Assembly (NCBI GenBank): GCA_051294375.1
Contig: CM119271.1
Coordinates: 11,799,896-11,863,895, forward strand
Length of the DNA stretch: 64,000 nt
From: Paraspadella gotoi
Lineage: Eukaryota; Chaetognatha
Direction of reading: 5' to 3'
Part shown: positions 44,344 through 53,896 of the stretch, piece after piece
Layout: every line of letters begins with the position of its first letter
Numbering within the stretch: position 1 is the stretch's first letter
Position numbers and translations under genes: made by a program
The notes under the pieces: model-generated
The model's input: the letters and a program-made list of their open reading frames with translations, nothing else
Database searches by the model: none
Told to the model about the DNA's origin: nothing

Positions 44344-45325
44344 TCACAAAAATCTCTGCGCTCTTCTTCTCCGAAGTTCGTCCAGATTAACTGAGTCGGA
44401 ACGATCGTCAAACTCTTCGTCGAATCCCGTAGTAGTCGTCGTCGTTGAAGCGGAGCTTCGCCAAGATCTCCTAGAAGATGTGGACGAGGCGTTCCGCGCG
44501 GATTCTCTTCGACCCGAAGGTCCGGCGAAATGGTAAGACTCGTAGGACTCATAACCGTGGACAACGGGGGCGTAGCCGATGAGAGAGAGGAAGGGGACGT
44601 CCAAGAGTCTCTTTAAGGNNNNNNNNNNAAAGTCTCTTTAAGGGGCCCTTCGTGTAGGCTAACCCGACGAGGATGCCCGCCAAGTGGCCCGTGAACGACG
44701 CGTGGGGCACCAAGACTTGAATAAGGCCCAATTCGGCCCAACAGGCCCACTTGGAAGACACGGGGATGAAGCCCAAAAGCAGCGTGGTCGAAGGAGGCTC
44801 CATGTAGGTCGTCAAGACCTTCATGGCGAAGAGGACGCCGCTGAATCCCACGGCGCAGTTGATCACGTGGGCGTCGTCTTCGAAAATCTCCGCCATGAAG
44901 TAATTGAGGACGACGAAGACAATGCTAGTGCAAAGGGTGAAGGCCAACGTCAAGTAGGCGTAGTAAGGGCAGCCGAGTCTTCGCTCCAGCGTCTTCCCTT
45001 TCCACAGGAGCGAGGCCATGTTGTAGTAGAGATGCCATTCGTCGGCGTGGACGAGGGGCGCGAGGATCAAGCGTCGATAATCGCCGCCGAAGATGACGTG
45101 ATACGCGGAGACGCAAATGTGTTTGAGTCTAAGATTTTGAAAAAAGGAGAAGAGACGAAGGAAGATGGCGACTTGGAATCCGATGAGGGACAGAGTCACT
45201 GGAGGGACGCTGCCCGCGCGGAACAACTCCCATCCTAAGAGGGAAAGAGCAAAGACGCGGCCGCGGCGAGTGCCCGTGCTGCGACTCGCGAAAAGGTGAG
45301 TCAAAGACGGAAGAAACGGAACCAT
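44344..45325 (-). CDS. RHBDD1: RHBDD1 (RHBDL4), ER rhomboid protease; contains a 10-N gap
   Basis: A single-exon gene. Rhomboid landmarks are PPVTLSLIGFQVAIF, LAPLVHADEWHLYYNMASLL, LWKGKTLERRLG, the catalytic serine in VGFSGVLFAMKVL and the catalytic histidine in SFTGHLAGILVGL. RHBDD1 cleaves ER membrane clients and works with VCP/p97 in ERAD. The C-terminus LDELRRRRAQRF matches the VCP-binding motif at the same place in human RHBDD1. Ten Ns at 44619-44628 lie after GPLKRL. They are flanked by the same 13 bases (AGTCTCTTTAAGG) on both sides. If the duplicate and the Ns are collapsed, the frame continues from GPLKRL into LDVPFLSLIGY, so the gap is an unmerged overlap rather than missing sequence. 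Confidence 0.93.
44604..44643. other. Artificial assembly gap with duplicated flanks
   Basis: AGTCTCTTTAAGG is present immediately before (to 44618) and after (to 44643) ten Ns at 44619-44628. This is a scaffold join between overlapping contig ends. Confidence 0.9.
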
Positions 45326-45694
45326 TTTTTTAGAATTTCGTTTCTGTTTTGTGTTTTGGTTTTTGTTTTATTTTTGGTCTCTTTTTGATCCTCTGCAAAA
45401 CTCCTGACAGAAAGGCAATATATTTATAATTTAATAGTAAAAATATATCAATTTATATAAATCTGTACGCATGTACGCGCGAAATTCAAAAGGCTTAAAA
45501 AAAAAACTTCCTCGGAATATAAACATTGAATTAAAACACGAATTAGAGAAAAAACATTTTTAACTAAGAAAACAAAAGTAAAATCACGTCGACGACGAAT
45601 TTGGCGGGAATGAGAAAAACATCCTTTTCAATTTGTCTCAAATGGAGAAAAAAAATGGAAACCCTTATTTTTTTCCATTTGTTCTCACTCAATG

Positions 45695-45957
45695 ATATCG
45701 GGTTTTTTTCTGACCCGACTTGGTTCCGAATAGACGACTCGACCAAATTTGTTGAAATTTGGTATGTTCGATTCCTTTGGGAATAAAAATAGAACTATCG
45801 AGGCGAATTTCAATATTTGACATAGTCCCCCTAAGGGGTTACCCATAGGTACAAAAAGTAGTCAAAAATTCAGCTCCAGGGCCCTGTATCTCCTCTCAGG
45901 GGTTGAATATCAGGTAATTTGGTGGGAACCGTGTCTGGTCAGAAAAAAACCCGATAT
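45695..45957. mobile_element. MITE-like element with 21-bp terminal inverted repeats
   Basis: ATATCGGGTTTTTTTCTGAC plus C at 45695-45715 is perfectly inverted at 45937-45957. The roughly 220-bp interior has no ORF. No clear target-site duplication is visible. Confidence 0.65.
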
Positions 45958-46034
45958 AATTTTATAATATGAAGCCTTGTGTAATCTGTATATAAACTTA
46001 AAGCAATAAATTCGGCGACTATGAGGACTCGCGG

Positions 46035-46192
46035 GATATGACTTATTTAACCCCTTCCCCCCATTAACTTATTTAACCACTTCCCCCCCATTAACTTATT
46101 TAACACTTCCCCCATAACTTATTTAACCACTTCCCCCCATTATCTTATTTAACCCCTTCCCCCCATTAACTTATTTAACCACTTCCCCCCGC
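46035..46192. repeat. C-rich 24-27-bp tandem repeat just 3' of HMG20
   Basis: About six copies of AACTTATTTAACCACTTCCC followed by CCC and ATT. It lies directly downstream of the HMG20 stop codon, so the mRNA would carry a GGGGGGAAG-rich array in its 3' UTR. Confidence 0.85.
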
Positions 46193-46195
46193 CCT

Positions 46196-48290
46196 TCAGT
46201 TCTGCACGAAGTCCATGGCCAAGATGATCTCCTTGAACTGAGTGAAGAAGTGCTGCTGATCGGCTTGACCCGATTCCGTCATCATTTGATAGACGCGATT
46301 CATGTAGTCGTCGATGTTGTCGCGATTCGGCGGCTCCTTTGTTCCCGGCAGCGGCAGCGACCGCAGATGCAGGCTCAGCGTCGAGCGGAGGTTGTCCAGC
46401 TGCTGCTGCAGGTTGCGGTTGTGGCTGCGTTGGTGGACGGACTCGGCGTCCAACTTGGTGATGGCCGACTTCATGTTATCGATGTGTTTGCCTGATGAAA
46501 CGAGGGGACACAACTAATCTCCACGAAACAACAAAATATTAAGATGAAACAAAGCTAAACATACAAAAAAGGAAAAAATAAAAATAAAAAACATCAAAAC
46601 ATCGAAAATGAAAAAAAACTTAAAAAATAAAAAAAATGTATAAATATAAATCCCTTTAGATTAAAAAAAAAACTTTTTTTCATTTTTGAACAATAAGAAG
46701 AAAAAGTGACCGAGCATGGCGTTCTGTTCCTCCAATTGAGTGTTGTGCTTCTTGAAATTCCTCAATTCTGTCTCGCAATTTCGGTTGTGCTCGAGAAATT
46801 CTTCGGTGAAGATCGGAATGTCGTAAGATCGCGAGGATTCGACCTTGGGCGCCTGTTGCGAAGGAACTGCCTGGGAAGGAGCCGCCTGGGAAGGCCCAGT
46901 TTGAGACAGGGCCGCCAGGGGAGGCAAGCTCGGCGCGGGAAGTTCGGACGGCGGAGATTTTTCCGGGAAGGACGATTGTCTGAATGAGGGAAGAATAATA
47001 ACATGGAACAAGGACAGGGTTCGGATTCATAACTAATAACTTAAGAAATAAGTGAGATTATTCACTTATGCGTGATTTAAAGGCTAAGCTTATGGACACC
47101 ACAAAATTCCAACAAGTGTTTTGTCAGCACTGATAAAAACGGGTGAGAGGACAATATGGCAAAATTGTTGGACTCAAATTCTTGAAGAATCACTGGAACT
47201 GTCAACGTCTCCAATGTGCGTATAAAATGATTTGTTCCACTCGCGGCACAAAAAATCAGGACTGATAATTTTATACTTAGAGATCCACGCCATTCTCGGC
47301 GCCTCACCTCTGGAAAGAAGCATCGGTTCCGCCTTCAGAAGACCGAATCGGCGTCATCCCTCCACCGACGACGCCGCCGCTCATCAACGCCGGCTGATGA
47401 TGAAGCGGCGCCGTCTGCGAAGGACCCGACGTCATCTGGTTGCTGCCCGACGCCGCTCCAGAATGAGGAAAATTGAAGTTGGACGAAGTAGATGGGGTCT
47501 GTTGATTGGGCATCAGCGCCAAAGATGGAAGGCTGCGTGGCGGCGCTTCCGTCGAGAGATGTCGCTTCAGCTCGGAAGGAATGTGTTGACGCTGAAGAAG
47601 CTGCTGATGCTGCATTTGCTGCTGAACTTGCTGCGGTTGGGAGAACATCGGCGACTGTGCTGAGGAAGTCGACGGAGACTGCTTCGGAAGTTGCTGCTGG
47701 GAGAGTTGATGTTGTTGTTGCATTTGCGATCGCTGCTGTTGCTGTTGAAGCAGTTTCTTCTGCTGCAACATCTGCTGCTGTTCCTGCTCCTGCCGCAACT
47801 GCTGCTGTTGCAGCTCGTGCTGAGTCTTTTCCTCGCAAAATTTCTTGTACAGATCGGTGGTTTTGTATTCGTCGATATCTCGGTTGTACTTCTCCTTAGC
47901 TCGGTTCGCCTCCTCGTGATATTTCTTCCTCTCCTCGGCGCTGGCGGCGCTCCACTCGCCCGCCAGCATCTTGAGAATGTCCGGGTAGGACATGGAGGGA
48001 TTCTCCGCCTTCACTCGCTCCCTCCGCTCGTTGAGGTAGAGGACGTAAGCGGAGACGGGCTTCTTGGGCGCGTTGGCGTCTAACGGAGTCTTTCGTTTCT
48101 TCTTTCCCTTTGGAGGATTTAGTTTGATGGGCTTGGGCGCCGGGACTGGCGCGGCCGGAGTGCTTGATCTGCCCGGCGTTCCCGGCGTGCTCGGCGTTCC
48201 CGGCGTGCCCGCTGGATCGGGGGCGAGCGGAGGGAAGGGAGCCGAGGCGGGGGGAGTCGTAGGGGTGAGTGAGTTCGCGCTTATCGACAT
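46196..48290 (-). CDS. HMG20A: HMG20 (BRAF35/iBRAF-type) HMG-box protein
   Basis: Three exons, 47308-48290, 46711-46979 and 46196-46491, give 515 residues. The HMG box starts at about residue 70: DANAPKKPVSAYVLYLNERR, then YPDILKMLAGEWSAAS and EEANRAKEKYNRDIDEY. The C-terminal coiled coil is preceded by YDIPIFTEEFLEHNRNCETE, diagnostic of HMG20A/HMG20B. It ends LPLPGTKEPPN...YMNRVYQMM. These proteins join or oppose the LSD1-CoREST-HDAC repressor complex in neuronal gene control. One gene here probably represents the ancestor of the vertebrate pair, so A versus B cannot be assigned. An unusual Gln/Pro-rich insert of about 190 residues separates box and coiled coil, making the protein much longer than human HMG20A (347). 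Confidence 0.92.
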
Positions 48291-48540
48291 CTTTGATTAT
48301 AATTTTTTGGGGGGTTTTTTCTTAAAAGGAAATAAATAAACAAAATATAAAAGAAAGAAACGTTAAGGAATAACAAGTAATGGTAATTCCAATGTATTGC
48401 GCTGCATCGACATGATTTTTCGGTTATGGCATCGCTGAAACCAAACATTACCCTATACTGGATCAGTAGCCACAGTTTAGTGAGCACAAAGGGGATCAAG
48501 TTTGCGAGTACTCGCGGCGCAACTAAAAGTAAAAAAAAAT

Positions 48541-51034
48541 TCAACGAGGAAATTTAGGGTTTTTGACGTGAAGTTTCAAGGAGATGTCGCACAGAAAAGT
48601 GTCCATTAGCGATCGACGCGCGTCGACCGAGACCCGTTTGATGGCGTCGCCGCTTCGACCCAAAATAAATGTGGAGTCACGAATCATCTTGGATCGAGTT
48701 CGACGTCGAATTCCGATTCCCACGTGAATCTCCATAAAGAGATCGTGGATCTGGAGAAAGATATTGGAAGGGGGGCGTGGTCTGTCTGGAGAAAGATATT
48801 GGACAGGGGGGCGTGGTCGATCTGGAGAAAGATATTGGAAGGGGGGTGTGGTCTGTCTGGAGAAAGATATTGGAAGGGGGGGTGGTCTGTCTGGAGAAAG
48901 ATATTGGAAGGGGGGCGTGGTCTGTCTAGAGAAAGATATTGGAAGGGGGGCGTGGTCTGTCTGGAGAAAGATATTGGAAGGGGGGTGTAGTCTGTCTGGA
49001 GAAAGATATTGGAAGGGGGCGTGGTCTGTCTGGAGAAAGATATTGAAGGGGGGCGTGGTCTTCTGGAGAAAGATATTGGAAGGGGGCGTGGTCTGTCTGG
49101 AGAAAGATATTGGAAGAGGGGCGTGGGCTGTCTGGATAAAAATATTGTAAGGGGGGCGTGGTCTGTATGGTTGGATTTGACTCAGTGACTTTATCTCGAG
49201 ATCAAAATGATTGTGTTCATTGTTCAATCAAGGAGACGAGGATAACTCTCCCGCTCTATCTCTTTCTTTCTTTCTCTTCCGCTTTCCTTCCCCCCCCCTC
49301 TCTCTCTCACCTTCCAATCGATGATAAATAGTTTCAAATTATAAGGCACATCTTGAGGCACATGGTCCAACAGTTTTTCTCTCACAGTCAACAACACGAT
49401 TTCTCGGGGATTCTGATCCGTCAAAACGTCATGAGGATAAGTCCACGGACCTGAAATTAGTACAACCAATATAAAATTATCCATTCATTTAATAAATATC
49501 TTGTCCCTGACTTTGGACAGGCTTTGGTGGTTTAAGGCATCCATCACTCTTACAAGATAATGACATAGCAGGTCCCTGCTAGCTTTCACTCAAGACTCTC
49601 TCGCTGTCTCGTTTTTTCACTCCCAGAGTACCTGACTTCCCTATCAATGAAGTGGTATAATATTTCAAAGAAGAATTTTTCAATTTTATAAAAGGGCCAC
49701 TCCCTTTTCAATAATGCTAACTATTTCAAAGGTTAAAAATAGGGTTAGCTATCGAGTTAACAAATCCATCTTTAAGACTCCATCTTTAAGACATCTAACC
49801 AGTCTTCAAATCTATAAGTCTCCAAAGAACGATTAGGATTGTCCAACTTCTTATATCAAGAAGGGCTAATGTGTCTTAAAACTAAAACGCTATGGATTAG
49901 AAATTCACCAGGAATCGCTGCTTCCATCAAATATTCTTTGACTTCGTCGGTCCCGTCCGCCTCTAAAGCAGAGACGAGGAAAACCCTGGAAAATTCCGTC
50001 CAACTCGTCTTGGACGAAACTCGAGGATGCAGCCATTTCAAGTAGCGTTTGTATTCGTTCCAATTTTTATCTGGACAGGGAATCTCTTGTCGACGAATGA
50101 ATTCCTGGAGCGTCTCCTTGGATTCTTCGACGACCTCTTTCGGCTCCGACGAGGTCTTCTCATCCTCCATCAATCGAGTGACCAAGTCTTTGGGATGAAT
50201 TCGTTTTTCTTCCCTCCTCTTCCTTCTCTCCGTTTCAACTTCTAACGTCCTCGAATCGGATCTTCTTCCGCCGACGACTCCGTCCGTTAAAAGTCGAACC
50301 GAATTAAGCAGTTTCTCTTTACTCGTCAAAAGATCGATCTTGTTCAGCAGCAACACAGTCTCCTTATCCTGCCGCATGTGCAGCACCTTGACGATCTCCG
50401 GATGCAGCGCCTTGCGAGCGAGTTTGTTGTCGACGTCCACGACGACGACGACGACGTCGGCTTTGGAGACGACGGTGTGCGGATCGCGGAGGAGCGGGTC
50501 CGCGTAGTGTTTCCTCTTGTAAGGATCCACGATGCCCGGGGCGTCGAAAAAGACGAGCTGAGTCTCGCCTTCCGTCGCCACGGCCAAAGTCTTCCGCAGA
50601 GTCGTGTCCACGCGTTTGGAGACGCTGCAGAGTTTGCGGCCGACGAGCCGATTGGCGAGGGTCGACTTGCCAGAGTTGGGGGCGCCGAGAAGAGCGACGA
50701 CGAGTTGACGAGGGTTTTCCGGTTGATCGACCGGCGTCGGAGTCGTCGACGAACGGAGGAGAGGATCGGCTCGTGCGTTGAGGAGAGCGCCGTCGGCGAA
50801 GGGGTCGTCGGCGAAGGGATCGGCGAAGGAGGCGTCGTCGGAGATGGGGTTGTCAGTGAAGAGGCTTTCGACGGATGGAGAATCAGTTTCGTCCTTTGCC
50901 TTCGACGCGGAGGAAAAACGATTGAGTAGTGAGGGTGAGAGTTTTGAGTGGCGGGTGAGTGAGAAGGTGAGTTTAGAGGAAGCGAATCGAAGGGCGCCGC
51001 CGCCGCCAAACAATCGCCGCCCAACCAAAGTCAT
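48541..51034 (-). CDS. ERAL1: ERAL1, mitochondrial Era GTPase, small-subunit rRNA chaperone
   Basis: Three exons, 49909-51034, 49311-49450 and 48541-48750, give 491 residues (human 437). The N-terminus is Arg/Ser-rich and lacks acids, a mitochondrial presequence. The Era GTPase has G1 GAPNSGKS, G2 with VDTTLRKTL, G3 DAPG and G4 NKID. A C-terminal KH domain shows GRSGDAIKRVSVDARRSLMD and TFLCDISLKLHVK. ERAL1 binds the 3' region of mitochondrial 12S rRNA during mitoribosome assembly. A charged insert of about 50 residues lies after G4. Intron 2 contains a 12-unit minisatellite starting exactly at the exon 3 acceptor. A GTATTTTGTTTAG acceptor-like sequence ends one base before the ATG. Confidence 0.95.
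48751..49168. repeat. 12-unit 35-bp minisatellite made of splice-acceptor copies
   Basis: Twelve near-identical units beginning CTGGAGAAAGATATTGGAAG and ending GGCGTGGTCTGT. The first unit starts at the base next to ERAL1 exon 3. On the coding strand each unit ends TATCTTTCTCCAG, identical to the true 3' splice site. Plus-strand ORFs through it (SGERYWKGG repeats) are artefacts. Confidence 0.95.
49450..49690 (+). repeat. Family A repeat in ERAL1 intron 1
   Basis: Near full-length copy. On the coding strand its end reads TTGGTTGTACTAATTTCAG, so the exon 2 acceptor lies directly at the repeat end, with a TACTAAT branch-point-like word inside the repeat. Confidence 0.85.
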
Positions 51035-51878
51035 TCTAAACAAAATACAAAACGATTATTTGAATAAAAGATGAAGAATATCAAATTTTTTGAAAAAAAA
51101 AACAAAAAGAAACTTCTTCTATTAAAAAAAAACAAAAAAACTGATAAATGGGTCAAAGAAGAAACCGATATTTTTTACCAAATAACTTGAAAAATAAACT
51201 AAACTCTGAATTTGTTATCAAATAAAAAAAGGAAGAAGGTCTTCATCCTCTAAACCGCGTCGATTTTAAACTACATACTGTTTTCATACTGTATTCATAC
51301 TGTATTAATTTACGTCTAATCTGATCACAACAAAAAGAAAACTAAAACGTCGTTCGACGAAATTCAACATGAAAAAACAAAAACAAGAATCAACAAATGG
51401 GATGGACCCGACCCGACCCGAGGAGAGACGTCGAGTTCGTGTCGCTTTTCCAATTTTTAATCTCGGGTTTAGGGAAAAAAAGGAAATAAGGAATCCTATA
51501 AGAAATTAGCGGTGCTCTCTCTCTCTCACGTTCTCTTTTTCTCCGTGCGACGCGAGGAAACGCTTCGAAAAAAAAAAAAAAAAAATCACAGCATTTGCAG
51601 AGTTGTGGATGGGGAAAGATTAAATAAGGTCCGAGAAAGGAGACCCAATTTTTCTAAGGCCGAGATGAAAAAATAATAAAGAAAAGGAGGAAATTTGTTA
51701 AAACGTGAGCGAAGTGGCAGAAGGCGAGAGAAAAAGAAAGAATGAGAAAGGAAAACTGGAAAGAAGAAGGTTTCGAATTGTCCAAAAACCGAGAAAGTCG
51801 GACCCGCTGCAGCCGCTGCAGCAGCCGCCGCACGGTCGAAAGACGGCCGCCGAGGCGAAGGGGATCGTCCGCTTCCTT
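51035..51878. other. Intergenic, eIF4E to ERAL1
   Basis: An 844-bp spacer with A-rich runs (including A17 near 51570) and a short (CT)n near 51513-51527. No gene recognised. An ORF at 51586-51882 on the minus strand runs out of the eIF4E end in another frame. Confidence 0.55.
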
Positions 51879-53489
51879 TCAAACAGTGTATCGATTCTTG
51901 GTGGTGGACCCCGCTTTGGATATCGTGTCGGTGTGCGCCTGAAACCCGATCTGAACCGAGCGAGGAATTTCGAGTCGAGATTTGAGCGTCCGACCGATTT
52001 TGACGATGCTCTCCGCGTTGCGAAAGTCACCCGTCCACACGGCCAGTTTGTCTCCTGGAAAAAAAGAGAAATGGTGATTAATTGTAGTAATGTGGTCTAA
52101 TATTGTTTAACTTTTTGACAGTAGAGTACAGTAATTATTCTAGGTTAAAAAATAATAACATCTAAATTAAAAAAAGGAATAAAAATAGATCAACGTTGAA
52201 TCAACGACGTTGATTCAAAATACGACAATATGTAAATGAGATTAAGAGATTCGGGACTCACCCTTGAGTCTGATGTTGACGACGGCGCCGCAGATGTCGT
52301 CCGACTGCTCGTCGAAGGCCTCGCCGATGAGGCAGAGAAGAGTCTCCAGCCAAAAGTGGTCAAGATCCGAGTTGCGCTGCTGTTTGTTCAGATTCAACAA
52401 CCATCGACCGCCTTTCTTGTTGCGAGCGTCTTCCCACATGGGCTGGACGCCGTCTAGAGAACAAAAGAGAGGAGGGGAGGAGAGAGTGAAAGGTAGGGGG
52501 AGAAAGAGAGAGAGAAGAAATAAAGCGGGAGGAAATGACGTGAGAGAGTGAACCCAAAAGGCAAATTATCAATCACGATTCAGACGCTAAGCAAAGTCAA
52601 GTAAAGAAGCCCGACGCTTCGGCTCGTTCCACCTTTAAAGAGCGAATAGTCGCAACCAGCGCCGAGTTTGCTTGCGGGGAGGATATGGTTGTAGAGGGCC
52701 CAAAAGTCTTCGACCGTGTCGAAGGATGTGATGTAACGAAGATTCGCCGCCCAATCTTTGTTTTTATCGTTTTTGAAGAACCACATGGCCCATTTATGCT
52801 GTTGCGGAAGAAGGAGGGCGAGTCTCATTATATTAATTTTTGTTCATATTAACCTTTTGTTTACGATTTACGTTGAAACTCCACGCCACAGAATTTTTAA
52901 TTCCTTTATGGAATATTAATTCTATATCGGTCCACCTCGCCACGATATGCCCTTTTGATCTATCGACGACCGCGAACAAAAGGGCATTTCGTGGCGAGGT
53001 GGACCGATATGAGAATTTAAATTTGTTGGCAGTGCTAATACCATCTCGCCACTGCTCTCCTTTAAGTTCGACTCAATGGCTGAACAGGATAAGTCGCTTC
53101 GTCCCGTCAGTCCATCCCGGGTTCAATGCCTGGGCATCCCGGTGACCTCACTAAAACGTCACGGGACCTCGAGCCATTAACCGGAGGCGGTCACTTAGGG
53201 TCCTTAGCCCCAATGATAGTTGGTTGTACCACGTTACCCCGGAGTTTCACCGTTGCCACAATTAATGACTGACTTAATGTAACATAATCTTCTGTCTTAC
53301 CTGCAACGGGTGTTTGAGCATCATGTGTTCGGGGGAGATGGTGACGTTCTCGGCATCGGCGGGGGAATCGGCGCCGGAATCGAGGGGGCGTTCCTCGGCG
53401 TCGCCGTCTTTGCCATCCTCGGACACTGAGGCCAAAGTGGGCGCCTGTTGCACTTCCTTTGGAGGATCGATCAACCTTCTCTCCGACAT
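51879..53489 (-). CDS. EIF4E: eIF4E, cap-binding translation initiation factor
   Basis: Four exons, 53301-53489, 52633-52798, 52262-52453 and 51879-52054, give 240 residues (human 217). The divergent acidic N-terminus ends in HPLQ, then HKWAMWFFKNDKNKDW carries the first cap-stacking tryptophan. Next are FWALYNHI, GVQPMWEDARNKKGGRWLL (the second cap-stacking Trp with its adjacent Glu) and LDHFWLETLLCLIGEAFDE. GAVVNIRLKGDKLAVWT and the C-terminal STTKNRYTV end the fold. The Trp of the eIF4G/4E-BP contact (in LDHFWLE) is present, so this is a class I eIF4E. Intron 1 holds a long hairpin and a SINE. Confidence 0.96.
52924..53010. mobile_element. Foldback hairpin with 34-bp arms in eIF4E intron 1
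   Basis: Arms at 52924-52957 and 52977-53010 (ATATCGGTCCACCTCGCCAC and on) pair almost perfectly around a 19-base loop. GC-rich arms stand out from the AT-rich intron. Probably a small non-autonomous element or an RNA hairpin. Confidence 0.8.
53060..53275 (+). repeat. tRNA-derived SINE copy 4 in eIF4E intron 1
   Basis: Box A TGGCTGAACAGG (53077-53088), box B-like GGTTCAATGCC (about 53120) and the CCGGAGGCGGTCACTTAGGG tail. More diverged than the copies in POLR3F. Confidence 0.75.
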
Positions 53490-53896
53490 TTTTTTGTAAA
53501 GTTTAGAAATAAAACTAATTTAGTCGAGATTTGTTTTTGATATTTTTTAATGTTTTAAACTAAGTGATATTTCTTATGATGCACGCAAGAATAGACGATC
53601 AACAATAAAAACTTAATGATTTACTGAAAAAGAATGTTGTAAAAACAACGAAAAACTTAAAATAATAAATAAATCAACACATTTTCGATTCACCGTAAAT
53701 TATGTCCAAATCGATTATAACGTGAAAAATCCTGAACTCTTGATAATCGACCTTTCGGCATTTGTACTAATGCGACAAATTCAATAATTGAATAAATAAG
53801 TATCCAGTACTATCCACTCAGTGCCAATCGCCCGAGGCGACGGAAACAACGCGAAAAACAAAATAACAATAAAAGACGCATTTCCAAGAAATGGTT
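53490..53896. other. Intergenic, REV3L-N to eIF4E
   Basis: A 407-bp AT-rich spacer. There is no further REV3L coding sequence on either strand, which matters for the reading of the gene upstream. Confidence 0.6.

Larger units (their letters stand above)
45326..46195. other. Intergenic, HMG20 to RHBDD1, with a MITE-like element and a tandem repeat
   Basis: About 870 bp. It holds a MITE-like inverted repeat at 45695-45957 and a C-rich tandem array at 46035-46192 (separate entries). The rest is AT-rich. Short ORFs near 45564-45786 on both strands have no family features. Confidence 0.6.

Noticed and set aside
48281-48544. 87-codon minus ORF just upstream of HMG20
   Set aside because: Hydrophobic but without conserved features, overlaps the HMG20 start in another frame and lies in its probable leader; support too weak.
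48764-49150. Plus-strand ORFs with SGERYWKGG repeats, seeming repeat proteins
   Set aside because: They are translations of the 35-bp minisatellite in ERAL1 intron 2; one-base length differences between units move the frame.
48751-49168. CRISPR-like direct repeat array
   Set aside because: The units are contiguous with no unique spacers, and the DNA is eukaryotic.
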